From the NCBI RefSeq assembly GCF_003472385.1, contig NZ_QRLV01000011.1:1-61729 (forward strand): DNA of 61,729 nucleotides, read 5' to 3'. This document shows, one piece after another, positions 43,568 to 51,145 of this stretch (its first letter is position 1; each line of letters starts with the position of its first letter). A program made the position numbers and the translations under genes. Below the pieces are notes generated by a model. That model saw only the letters and a list, made by a program, of their open reading frames with translations. It made no database searches and had not been told where the DNA came from. Origin of the DNA: Sutterella sp. AM11-39 (GTDB lineage Bacteria > Pseudomonadota > Gammaproteobacteria > Burkholderiales > Burkholderiaceae_F).

Positions 43568-44926
43568 ATGACCGATCAAAACAATACGACCACCGTCGAA
43601 ACCTCCCAAACGAACCCCAAGGCCACTCTCGAACAGTGGCAGCATCTTCCTATTTACCTGACCAAAGATCGTGTAAAGCCTCTGGCAGTATTGCGCTACG
43701 GCGACACGACCGTGCGACTGGGCTGGCCCATCGTGGATTACATTTTGTCGGCACAGTATTCACCCACGCGCCACACTGAAGACGGAATTTCGCCGGCACT
43801 GATCGTCGAAGAGACCGAGATGACCTACACGGCCGAGCCCACGGCGGTGCCTGAGCCCCAACGTGAAGTCTGGGAAATTCTTGCCAAGAGTCCGTCCTAC
43901 GAAATGCGCAAGATAGCCGCCGGCCGCGGCCTGAAACTAGGAACTTTTATCAAGCTTCTGAACGATCGCGCTTTTTGCGTGCGTGAAGCTGTGCTTGACA
44001 ACATCGACGGTCTCGAGACGCTTGCCTCGACCGAAGACGGACGCCGAGCTGTTGCCGACGCGCTCAAGGATCGCACGCTTCGCAACACTGTGCGCCACCG
44101 CATCCGCTACATTGACGAGCATGCTGCAGCCGTTCTGCGTCCCCTGTTGATTAAAGCCGTTACCGAAGGCGACGCCGTTGCGGGTGATGCGATTCCTTTC
44201 GAACTGGTGCTCAACCCCGACACCGATCCGTACACGATTACGCTCACGGAACCGGCAGCAATCGAAAACGCGATCGACAGCCTCATGAGTTACGACGACT
44301 TTGACGATACGGAAGGCCATAACGGCCCCGATCTATTCGATCTGACCGCGCAACCCGAGTACGTGATTGAAAAATTTGCATCGGATCCCAGAGAATTCGT
44401 ACGACAATATGCCGCGCACTACGTCCGTTCGTCCATGCCTGCCGCAAGAAAATTGGCCTTTGACGAGAGCCCGGCAGTACGTCGCGCCGTTTGTGTCGAA
44501 CCCCAGGATCTCACGAACGAAGAGCGCATCGCGTTTTACGGCGATGATCCGGAGCGCCTGATTGACTACGTCGAGAATCTCCAGGAGCTCCCGGCAACGA
44601 CCGACTTCATCCGCCTTCTCCTTGCTGACCCCGATCCCGCGGTTGTGCAACACACCACGCGCCAAATCCAAGACCTCATCGTCGAGGCGGTCAACGACGC
44701 CGAGGACTTTGAGGACGAAGACGAGGAAGATGAAGTCGACGAGTTCGGCCTCGATGAAGACGGGCTGGATCCCGACTGGGACATCGATTTTCGCGATCTG
44801 TACGGAGACGACGAAGAAGATGGCGAGGACGACGATGAGGATGAGGATAAGGAAGAAGACGAAGTCAGCAGAGAAAAGTCCGATGCACGCAATCTGAAGT
44901 TGCCGCTTTTCGACGAAAAGCTGTGA
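43568..44926 (+). CDS. LRV/HEAT-like repeat protein with acidic tail
   Basis: A 452-residue protein from the ATG at 43568, which has AAGGAG at good distance; the open frame upstream is not coding in style. Repeats such as SYEMRKIAAGRGLKLGTFIKLL, FCVREAVLDNIDGLETLAS and PREFVRQYAAHYVRSSMP give a helical solenoid like that of the divergent neighbour. The last 80 residues are extremely rich in Asp/Glu (EDEDEEDEVDEF, DDEEDGEDDDEDEDKEEDE), close to a nucleic-acid-mimicking surface. A structured inverted repeat follows at 44948. Function unknown. Confidence 0.7.
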   Translation: MTDQNNTTTVETSQTNPKATLEQWQHLPIYLTKDRVKPLAVLRYGDTTVRLGWPIVDYILSAQYSPTRHTEDGISPALIVEETEMTYTAEPTAVPEPQREVWEILAKSPSYEMRKIAAGRGLKLGTFIKLLNDRAFCVREAVLDNIDGLETLASTEDGRRAVADALKDRTLRNTVRHRIRYIDEHAAAVLRPLLIKAVTEGDAVAGDAIPFELVLNPDTDPYTITLTEPAAIENAIDSLMSYDDFDDTEGHNGPDLFDLTAQPEYVIEKFASDPREFVRQYAAHYVRSSMPAARKLAFDESPAVRRAVCVEPQDLTNEERIAFYGDDPERLIDYVENLQELPATTDFIRLLLADPDPAVVQHTTRQIQDLIVEAVNDAEDFEDEDEEDEVDEFGLDEDGLDPDWDIDFRDLYGDDEEDGEDDDEDEDKEEDEVSREKSDARNLKLPLFDEKL

Positions 44927-44947
44927 CCATACACCGAACTGACGCAT

Positions 44948-44979
44948 CCTATAGAGTTCGTTGCTACGAACTCTATAGG
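44948..44979. repeat. Perfect 13-bp inverted repeat, possible terminator
   Basis: CCTATAGAGTTCG at 44948-44960 and its exact complement at 44967-44979, six-base loop. No T run follows; instead the palindrome TTACGCGTAA begins at the next base (44980-44989). A GACGCA half-site lies just before at 44941-44946. Confidence 0.6.
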
Positions 44980-45105
44980 TTACGCGTAAAGAGAGACCTC
45001 GAATTGTGGACTAGACTTTGCAGAACCGGTTCGCCGCTATTGATCCTTTCGTATCTTTACATGCTCAGGGAAGTCCTGCAACACAGTTAGTGCAGCCAAA
45101 TACGT

Positions 45106-45396
45106 CTATTTTCTCATTACGCTTTTCCACCATTCCTCATTCCGGTACCTGACCGGCGAAAACCGCACCTTGCCTTCCTTTTCCATCGTCCAGATGTTGG
45201 AAACCTCGCGCGGCAAGATCAGATTGAAATCGTCAAACGCCTCCTCTACGTCCTTTGCCTCGGTGATCCGCACGGCAGCGTTCAACGCAGCGCGCTGACG
45301 AGCCCGCCAGGCGCGGTGCCAGCGCTGCTTGTCAAACCTTTCGCTGTCAACTTTGAGCAAAGAACAGATCGGCGAGTAGCGGTGTGATCGGGACAT
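45106..45396 (-). CDS. Small hypothetical protein
   Basis: A 96-residue basic protein, not assigned to a family. The N-terminal part is rich in Arg, His and Trp (DKQRWHRAWRARQRAAL); the C-terminal part has LPREVSNIWTMEKEGKVRF, which looks conserved. The ribosome site is weak. It diverges from the SF0329-like gene, and two tandem operator-like palindromes lie between them. Confidence 0.55.
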   Translation of the reverse strand: MSRSHRYSPICSLLKVDSERFDKQRWHRAWRARQRAALNAAVRITEAKDVEEAFDDFNLILPREVSNIWTMEKEGKVRFSPVRYRNEEWWKSVMRK

Positions 45397-45443
45397 TTCA
45401 GAGGCGTACCTAAAAGAATCTTTTCGCCCACTCTATTGCCTGC

Positions 45444-45462
45444 TGCGTCACTGACCGACGCA
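45444..45462. promoter_or_regulatory. Operator-like palindrome, first of a tandem pair
   Basis: TGCGTC, spacer ACTGACC, GACGCA: perfect arms. Centre 38 bases from that of the next copy, which is close to 3.6 helical turns. Confidence 0.6.
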
Positions 45463-45481
45463 GTCGCACGCTCGCCTTCTA

Positions 45482-45500
45482 TGCGTCAATCGTTGACGCA
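45482..45500. promoter_or_regulatory. Operator-like palindrome, second of a tandem pair
   Basis: TGCGTC, spacer AATCGTT, GACGCA: perfect arms, extended to TGCGTCAA/TTGACGCA. Its right arm contains a TTGACG that could serve as a -35 element for the operon starting at 45566. Confidence 0.6.
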
Positions 45501-45565
45501 CAACCGGATACCTTACTTGCGAACCCACTGTTTTTCACAGTCAACCGAAGTAAGGAGAGCCACAC

Positions 45566-46078
45566 ATGTGGTCGCAAATCCAACGAAAACTCTACGAAAT
45601 CATCGATCCCAAAATTAACCTGCAAGTCCATTGCGCCGTCTATCCGGGCGGCGGCAAAACGTGTGCCAACGGCATACCGCGCTTTTGGGTAACTCTCGAC
45701 GGAGAAGTCATCTTCGATTGCATGCATGACTTCATGTTCATGTGGCACGACAAGGACTTCGACATAGGCAATCTTCCGTTTGAAGACGACATCTCGTGGT
45801 GCTGCGGTATCGTCATTCGCCACTTTCAGGCCCCCGTCGACAGACTCATGACCTTGCACGACCGTTTCGGCCTCACGGACATTCTTCTGGCGGCCGACCG
45901 CCGCATCGGCAAACGCCGCTGGCCGGAGATCTATAAAAACCGCTCCGAGGCTGCCCGCAAGGTACTCATCGCTCGAGGCTATGTACCGCCAAACGAAGAC
46001 GAAACCAAGCTCGAAGCCGAAATTCAGGATGTTTTGAACACACTCGCGGCGAGCAACGCCGCTCTCAAATCTCTTTAG
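45566..46078 (+). CDS. SF0329-like protein
   Basis: A 170-residue protein with AAGGAG eight bases before the ATG. The start MWSQIQRKLYEIIDPKINLQVHCAVYPGG and the segment PRFWVTLDGEVIFD match my memory of the SF0329 family, small proteins of unknown function found next to immunity-like and stress genes. Seven His and three or four Cys residues. It is the first gene of a run with the Doc/Fic gene (10 bases later) and the ADP-ribosylglycohydrolase. Confidence 0.65.
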   Translation: MWSQIQRKLYEIIDPKINLQVHCAVYPGGGKTCANGIPRFWVTLDGEVIFDCMHDFMFMWHDKDFDIGNLPFEDDISWCCGIVIRHFQAPVDRLMTLHDRFGLTDILLAADRRIGKRRWPEIYKNRSEAARKVLIARGYVPPNEDETKLEAEIQDVLNTLAASNAALKSL

Positions 46079-46087
46079 GAACAGAAC

Positions 46088-47026
46088 ATGCACCTTCTCA
46101 AACCGAAAGAAATCCTTCGCATTCACGACGCCGTGATTGAGCGTTTCGGCGGCTTAAAAACATCCCCGATGGCGCCCGAAGAATCTCTTTCCAAGGCCGA
46201 AGCTCTCGTCGGCCGCATCCGTACCGCGATGACCTACAACACGGCCTACGATTGGACCAATGTCTTTCTGTGCGCCGCCTTTCAGACGTACTGCATCGCT
46301 CGCGCTCATGCCTTTGCCGACGGCAACAAACGCACAGCCTTAAACGCCGCCGGACTTCTTTTGAAGCGCGCAGGCTGCCGCCTGAAAGATTCCGAGGCCC
46401 TTCCCGAGCTTCTGGTGGAACTCGCGCAGGACCGCGTCAAACTCGAAGACATCGCCGCGCATCTGAAAGCGGAAATGACTGTCTCCGAGAAGACATCTGA
46501 CGTTTCCGAACCCAACGATCCGTTCACGAAATTGACCTGGATGAAAGTTGCCCCACAAACAATGGATCTCATTCGAGACTTCGCGGAAGAGCGAACCGAC
46601 ATTCCGACGCTGTGCATCATCGGTTCTTCGCGGTGGCTCTCCCTGAATCCCTTAGATCTTGCCGAGCTTGCCGTACAGTCAAGGCTCCTTGAGCGCCACC
46701 CGGAATGGTCGCTTGTCACATTCGACTGCGAAATCCGAGCCTTGAATAAGGAAAAGCGCGCGGACGTCGTGAGCGCAGCGCTCACCATCATCGAGACGGC
46801 AGACCTTCTGCACCTTCGTGGACCGTCGTCGTTTATGCACGGTTGGCCGGAAGACTTTGAGACCGTCATGCAGGCGCTCAACGAACGCGCCAACGCCGGC
46901 AAACGAACGATCGTCACGGATGGCGAAACCGTTGCCGAAAGCTTTGCACGGTATAACCGTCCCGTACCGGATATTTTTGCGAATGCCTTGATCGCCGAGT
47001 TCAGTCTGGGCGCGATCGAAAATTAA
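46088..47026 (+). CDS. Doc/Fic-family protein with long C-terminal extension
   Basis: The first 125 residues form a death-on-curing type Fic domain; the active-site loop reads HAFADGNKRTA (residues 74-84), with catalytic His, the Asp-Gly turn and the Asn-Lys-Arg phosphate-binding set all intact. Such enzymes transfer AMP or phosphate to target proteins (Doc phosphorylates EF-Tu). Unlike free Doc toxins (about 125 residues), this protein goes on to 312 residues, with an extension I do not recognise (LTWMKVAPQTMDLIRDF to IAEFSLG). There is no Phd-type antitoxin gene next to it and no obvious inhibitory (S/T)xxxE(G/N) helix motif. The next gene is an ADP-ribosylglycohydrolase, 19 bases downstream. 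Confidence 0.8.
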   Translation: MHLLKPKEILRIHDAVIERFGGLKTSPMAPEESLSKAEALVGRIRTAMTYNTAYDWTNVFLCAAFQTYCIARAHAFADGNKRTALNAAGLLLKRAGCRLKDSEALPELLVELAQDRVKLEDIAAHLKAEMTVSEKTSDVSEPNDPFTKLTWMKVAPQTMDLIRDFAEERTDIPTLCIIGSSRWLSLNPLDLAELAVQSRLLERHPEWSLVTFDCEIRALNKEKRADVVSAALTIIETADLLHLRGPSSFMHGWPEDFETVMQALNERANAGKRTIVTDGETVAESFARYNRPVPDIFANALIAEFSLGAIEN

Positions 47027-47045
47027 CCTTGTCAGGGAGACAACA

Positions 47046-47855
47046 ATGCTCGGAGCCATTGTCGGCGACATCGTCGGCTCTCAGTTCGAACACGCCAATC
47101 ATCTCAGCAAGTCTTTTGAGCTCTTTTCGCCCGAATGCTCCTTCTCTGACGACACCGTGCTCACGCTCGCCGTCTGTCAGGCGCTTCTGGAGACCGAAAC
47201 AAAGCCTGAGCTTTTGCCGCAGGCCGCCGAAAGGCATCTTGCCAACTTTGCCAACCGCTATTGGAAGCTCAGTTACGGCGGACAATTCAACCGCTGGCGC
47301 ATATCGGAAGTCAAATCGCCGTACTTCAGCTGTGGAAACGGTGCGGCTATGCGCGTAAGCGGCTGCGGCTACGCAGCAAAAACGCTCGACGAGGTCTTTG
47401 CACTGGCTGATGCAGTCACCGCCGTCACGCACAACCACCCGGAAGGTCTCAACGGCGCCAAAGCCGTGGCTGCCTGCGTCTTTCTCGCCCGCACCGGCCA
47501 CGACAAAGCCTCTGTCAAAAACTTCGTCGGTCGCCACTTCTACGACCTCTCATTTTCGCTTGATTCGATCCGCCCGACATATTGCCGCGGTAAAGCGCTC
47601 AACACCTGTCAAAACTCGGTGCCGCAGGCGCTGTTATGTTTCTTCGAGTCGACGTCCTTCGAAGACGCCCTCAGAAACGCGGTGAGTCTCGGCGGTGACA
47701 GCGATACGTTGTGCGCGATTGCGGGAAGCGTCGCGGGCGCCTATTACGGCGTTGCCGATGAAATCGCACAGCAAGCCTCGAGCTTTCTCGACGATCGCCT
47801 GCGCGGTGTGCTTGCCGCATTTGAGTCCAGATACCGACCGGTCTCTCGGGATTGA
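47046..47855 (+). CDS. ADP-ribosylglycohydrolase (DraG/ARH family)
   Basis: A 269-residue enzyme that removes ADP-ribose from protein or nucleic-acid targets. Metal-binding motifs are intact: GDIVGS near the N-terminus, SDDT at 34-37, GNGAAMR at about 99-105 and GGDSDT near 215. GAGAC-type ribosome site before the ATG at 47046. It follows the Fic-like gene, so the pair may write and erase modifications on the same or different targets; that is an inference. It may alternatively protect against ADP-ribosylating toxins. Confidence 0.9.
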   Translation: MLGAIVGDIVGSQFEHANHLSKSFELFSPECSFSDDTVLTLAVCQALLETETKPELLPQAAERHLANFANRYWKLSYGGQFNRWRISEVKSPYFSCGNGAAMRVSGCGYAAKTLDEVFALADAVTAVTHNHPEGLNGAKAVAACVFLARTGHDKASVKNFVGRHFYDLSFSLDSIRPTYCRGKALNTCQNSVPQALLCFFESTSFEDALRNAVSLGGDSDTLCAIAGSVAGAYYGVADEIAQQASSFLDDRLRGVLAAFESRYRPVSRD

Positions 47856-47860
47856 TCGGT

Positions 47861-47879
47861 TGCGACGGAAAACGACGCA
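47861..47879. promoter_or_regulatory. Operator-like palindrome TGCGAC-N7-GACGCA
   Basis: One mismatch to the shared element; starts six bases after the ADP-ribosylglycohydrolase stop codon and is centred 115 bases before the HD-domain gene. Confidence 0.5.
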
Positions 47880-47984
47880 CGCGGTTTTAGTCTTTTGTTG
47901 TCAATCGACAAGACTTCCGAAGATAAGCTTCCGCGGAAAAAGTGTCGAAGCGCACGACTCAACGCAACCGAAAGGACCAAACAA

Positions 47985-48584
47985 ATGTATTGCACCGACC
48001 GCATCTGCGCCGCCTTTGCTCTGGCCGCGCTTGTACACGAAAACCAAAAGCGCAAATCCACCGAGATTCCGTACATCTCGCATCCCATGGCCGTGGCCTC
48101 TCAGGTAGCCGTTTGGGGCGGCAGCGAAGATCAGTTCGTCGCAGCGCTCCTGCACGACGTGATCGAAGACGGCGGCGCGCAGTACATTCCGGTCATCGAA
48201 GAGCATTTCGGCAAGCACGTGCTCGAACTCGTGATAGCTTGCTCGGACGCGGCACCCGCCTCGGGCCAAGCGAAAGCTCCCTGGCTTGAGCGCAAGAGGC
48301 AGTACCTTGAGCACTTGCGCGCGGCTTCAGACGAGGTACTGCTCATCAGCGCCGCTGACAAATGGCACAACCTTCAGTGCACTCTGGCCGACGCCAAGCA
48401 CCTGGGTGACGCCGTGTTCGATCGTTTTGTCGACCAGAAAAAGGTCCGCGCCGAAAAACGCGAGCTCGTTCTGTGGAACTACTCGGAGCTTGTTGCCATC
48501 TATCGAGAGCGTAAGTTACCTGTTGCGCACGAAGTCGAATCCTTGCTCAATGAACTGATCATCGCGTTACAGAAGAAAAACTAA
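47985..48584 (+). CDS. HD-domain phosphohydrolase, small alarmone hydrolase-like
   Basis: A 199-residue protein with AAAGGA before the ATG at 47985. The HD motifs match the hydrolase half of RelA/SpoT and MESH1-like proteins: HPMAVA (His33), LLHDVIEDG (His57, Asp58, Glu61, Asp62), and SAADKWHNL (Asp about 129). It lacks a synthetase or TGS/ACT domain. It may degrade (p)ppGpp or (p)ppApp, or another nucleotide. The operator-like palindrome upstream and terminator downstream suggest its own transcription unit within the regulated cluster. Confidence 0.8.
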   Translation: MYCTDRICAAFALAALVHENQKRKSTEIPYISHPMAVASQVAVWGGSEDQFVAALLHDVIEDGGAQYIPVIEEHFGKHVLELVIACSDAAPASGQAKAPWLERKRQYLEHLRAASDEVLLISAADKWHNLQCTLADAKHLGDAVFDRFVDQKKVRAEKRELVLWNYSELVAIYRERKLPVAHEVESLLNELIIALQKKN

Positions 48585-48631
48585 CCTTCTGCAGCTCACT
48601 CTTTTATGCAATTTCTCCTTGAACCTCCTCG

Positions 48632-48660
48632 GGCCGGTCTTCGGATCGGCCTCTTTTTTT
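48632..48660 (+). terminator. Intrinsic terminator with UUCG tetraloop
   Basis: GGCCGGTC at 48632-48639, loop TTCG, GATCGGCC at 48644-48651 (one G-T wobble), then T7 at 48654-48660. Ends the HD-domain gene. Confidence 0.9.
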
Positions 48661-48715
48661 CCTGCGACGCAGATATTTCTATGACTTTTCGGTTTCCTCC
48701 TTCGGGCTTTCCGAA

Positions 48716-48734
48716 TGCGTCAATTATTGACGCA
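48716..48734. promoter_or_regulatory. Operator-like palindrome in front of the defence-like operon
   Basis: TGCGTC, spacer AATTATT, GACGCA: perfect arms, extended to TGCGTCAA/TTGACGCA. Centre 59 bases before the AAA+ gene start. A related compact palindrome CTGCGACGCAG lies at 48662-48672. Confidence 0.6.
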
Positions 48735-48783
48735 TGATGTCTGACAATGTCTGCTGCAGACAACCAAAAAGAGTCAAAAGGCC

Positions 48784-49830
48784 ATGAAATTCTCCGACCT
48801 GAAATCAACCATCCTCGAACAGTTCAAGACCACCCACGAAGTGGTTCCGTTCATCGTCGGCAAGCCCGGCGGCGGAAAGAGCTCCTGTGCACGCGAAATC
48901 GCGCAGGAACTTGCCGTCACCCACAAGATTCCTTCTGAGCGCATCGTCGAATTCAACCCGTCTCTGCGAGAGCCTTGCGACGTGCTGGGTCTGCCGCAAT
49001 TTCACGGCGAGTGCACCAAATGGCTGCCGCCCGAAGAGTTCTGGGCCTTGCGCCAAGGTGTGGGACCGTGCGTGCTGATTCTGGAGGAACTGAGCGACGC
49101 CGACATGAACATGCAAAATCCGCTCTGCCGCGTCGTGCTCGATCGCTGCGCCGGGCAGCTGCGTCTGTCGGATCAACTCTTCATCATCGCCACGGGCAAC
49201 CGCACCGAAGATCGATCGGGCGCCAATCGACTGAGCACGAAACTTGCCAACCGCATGCGCGAGCTCGAATTCACCGAAAACCTCGACGACTGGCTCGAGT
49301 GGGCGCAGGCAAACAACGTGCCTGTGAAACTGCAGGCCTTTCTGCGCTTTCGCCCGAGTCTGCTCTCGGACTTCGACGCCAAACGCAGCAGGAATCCGAC
49401 GCCGCGCTCCTGGGCCTCCGTGGCCTTAATCCCCGAGTCGATCGAAAAGAAAGCAAAGCTCTTTCGGGAGCACGTCGCAGGTTCCGTGGGCGACGGCGCC
49501 GCGGCTGAATACGTGGGCTTTCTGAGAGTCATGAAACGCCTTCCGAGTGCCGAGAGAATCATCAACGATCCTGAGGGGATCGAGATACCGAGCGCCAACG
49601 ACATTCAGTGGGCCACGATTGCCCAGCTCAGCTCCGTCCTCACGACCCACAACGCCGAGGCAATCTGGACCTACACGGCGCGCCTGAACCCCGAAATGAC
49701 CGTGGCCGCGGCCAAGATGTATCTCTCGGCCAACCGTAAGGACTTTACGTCGGCGAAGACTCGCGACGGCAACAACCTCTACAGCACGGTCGTGGCGCGC
49801 TTTCTGCTCAAAAGCGGCCTTTTGATCTAA
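48784..49830 (+). CDS. AAA+ ATPase (MoxR-like)
   Basis: A 348-residue single-domain AAA+ protein. Walker A is GKPGGGKSS (26-34), Walker B is VLILEEL (97-103), sensor 1 lies in IIATGNRTED, and RMRELEF follows as in MoxR-type ATPases. A helical lid with a family-specific loop (FRPSLLSDFD) makes up the rest. MoxR-type proteins act as chaperones that load or remodel partner complexes and normally pair with a VWA protein; exactly such a gene follows 19 bases downstream. First gene of the seven-gene operon reaching 58642. Confidence 0.85.
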   Translation: MKFSDLKSTILEQFKTTHEVVPFIVGKPGGGKSSCAREIAQELAVTHKIPSERIVEFNPSLREPCDVLGLPQFHGECTKWLPPEEFWALRQGVGPCVLILEELSDADMNMQNPLCRVVLDRCAGQLRLSDQLFIIATGNRTEDRSGANRLSTKLANRMRELEFTENLDDWLEWAQANNVPVKLQAFLRFRPSLLSDFDAKRSRNPTPRSWASVALIPESIEKKAKLFREHVAGSVGDGAAAEYVGFLRVMKRLPSAERIINDPEGIEIPSANDIQWATIAQLSSVLTTHNAEAIWTYTARLNPEMTVAAAKMYLSANRKDFTSAKTRDGNNLYSTVVARFLLKSGLLI

Positions 49831-49849
49831 AGCGTGAAGGAGTAAAGCG

Positions 49850-51142
49850 ATGCTTGCCGCCGACGTAGACCAGGGACAGAAAATCAGCAAGGCCTCCGTG
49901 GGGTTGCTTCTTCGTCATCCCTTTTTCGGCAGCCTTCTCTACCGTCACGAAGTGCTTATCACGGCTTCCGTCGAGACCGCCGCCGTGACGACTGACCGAG
50001 TCATTTTGCTCAACCCCGAGTTCGTAGAGAAATGCTCTGCCCCGCAGCTTGAATTTTTGCTTGCCCACGAGGTGATGCACATCGTCTTTGCACACATTGC
50101 AAGGCGCGGTGACCGGGATCCGGTGATCTACAACATCGCATGCGACGCCGTCATCAACGAAACGCTTATCGCCGAAGGTGTCGGCGAGTTCATCGCAGGC
50201 GGCATCCGTATGCTCGGCGCGCAGTACCGTACGTCGGAGTCTATCTACGACGAGATCGCGTCAAGGCTCAAACCCAAGGAAAAAACGTCTCCCTCGATAG
50301 GCCAAGGCCTGACGCTGCCGTTATTTCCGGATGATCCTGAGGCCGATGGGCAAGCCGGCGGACTCGCCGGTGCATCCGATGACGGATCCGAGAATGGCAA
50401 CGACAGCTCGGCAAGCACTTCTCCCTTCATCGGGGAACTCAACATCCCGGACCTTCCGCGTGAAGCACGGAAGATGACGCAGGAGGAAATCAACGAGCAG
50501 ATCGAAGAAGGAAAGCTCGCGCTCGGCCAGGCGCTCACGACCGCCAGGACCTGCGGAAACATGAGCGGCGGCCTTGCCCGCTTCATCGGTTCGATTCTGG
50601 AATCCTCCATGCCCTGGTACGAACTGCTTGAGCGCTACATGGTCGGCAAGGCTGAGCAACGTTACAACTGGAGCCGTCCCGACAAACGGCGGCTGAACAT
50701 CGCCTACCTGCCGCGGCGCGAACGTTTCCCGTCCTTGGGAACGGTCGTGATCGGCGTCGACGTTTCAGGTTCCATTTCCGACATTGAAATCGCCGAGTAT
50801 CTCGGCCATTGCGAGCGAATTTTCGACCTCTGCCACCCGCGCAAGGTCTATGTCGTCTACTGCACAACGCAAGTTGAAGCCGTCGACGAATATGAAAAGG
50901 GAGAACCGCTCGAACCTCGCAAAAACCTTTGGAGCGGCGGCACCTGTATGCCGGCCATCATGGATTGGATTGCAAAGAACGACATCGAAGCCGACGTCTG
51001 CGTCACGTTTACCGACGGCTATACGCCCTATCCAACCGAAAAACAGGTCCCCTGCCCGCTTGTCTGGGTGTTGAGCAGCGATTTCCACCCGCATCAAGAC
51101 ATGCGGGGCGAAGTGATCTACGTCAATGGCAACCGGAACTGA
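49850..51142 (+). CDS. DUF2201-type protein: putative metallopeptidase domain plus VWA domain
   Basis: A 430-residue protein. The N-terminal domain has LAHEVMHIVFAH with HExxH at residues 73-77, then CDAVINETLI, as in the putative zinc peptidase part of DUF2201. A Gly/Ser/Asp-rich linker of about 60 residues follows (SIGQGLTL to ASTSPFIGE). The C-terminal VWA domain has the MIDAS motif DVSGS (about 304-308) and a TDG turn. In MoxR-VWA systems the VWA partner binds metal and links the ATPase to its target. The upstream AAA+ gene supports that. GAAGGAG precedes the ATG. Confidence 0.85.
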   Translation: MLAADVDQGQKISKASVGLLLRHPFFGSLLYRHEVLITASVETAAVTTDRVILLNPEFVEKCSAPQLEFLLAHEVMHIVFAHIARRGDRDPVIYNIACDAVINETLIAEGVGEFIAGGIRMLGAQYRTSESIYDEIASRLKPKEKTSPSIGQGLTLPLFPDDPEADGQAGGLAGASDDGSENGNDSSASTSPFIGELNIPDLPREARKMTQEEINEQIEEGKLALGQALTTARTCGNMSGGLARFIGSILESSMPWYELLERYMVGKAEQRYNWSRPDKRRLNIAYLPRRERFPSLGTVVIGVDVSGSISDIEIAEYLGHCERIFDLCHPRKVYVVYCTTQVEAVDEYEKGEPLEPRKNLWSGGTCMPAIMDWIAKNDIEADVCVTFTDGYTPYPTEKQVPCPLVWVLSSDFHPHQDMRGEVIYVNGNRN

Positions 51143-51145
51143 AAT

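Noticed and set aside
48662..48672. CTGCGACGCAG as an eighth copy of the shared operator
   Set aside because: It is a compact palindrome without the seven-base spacer and overlaps the end of the terminator zone; kept only as a remark.
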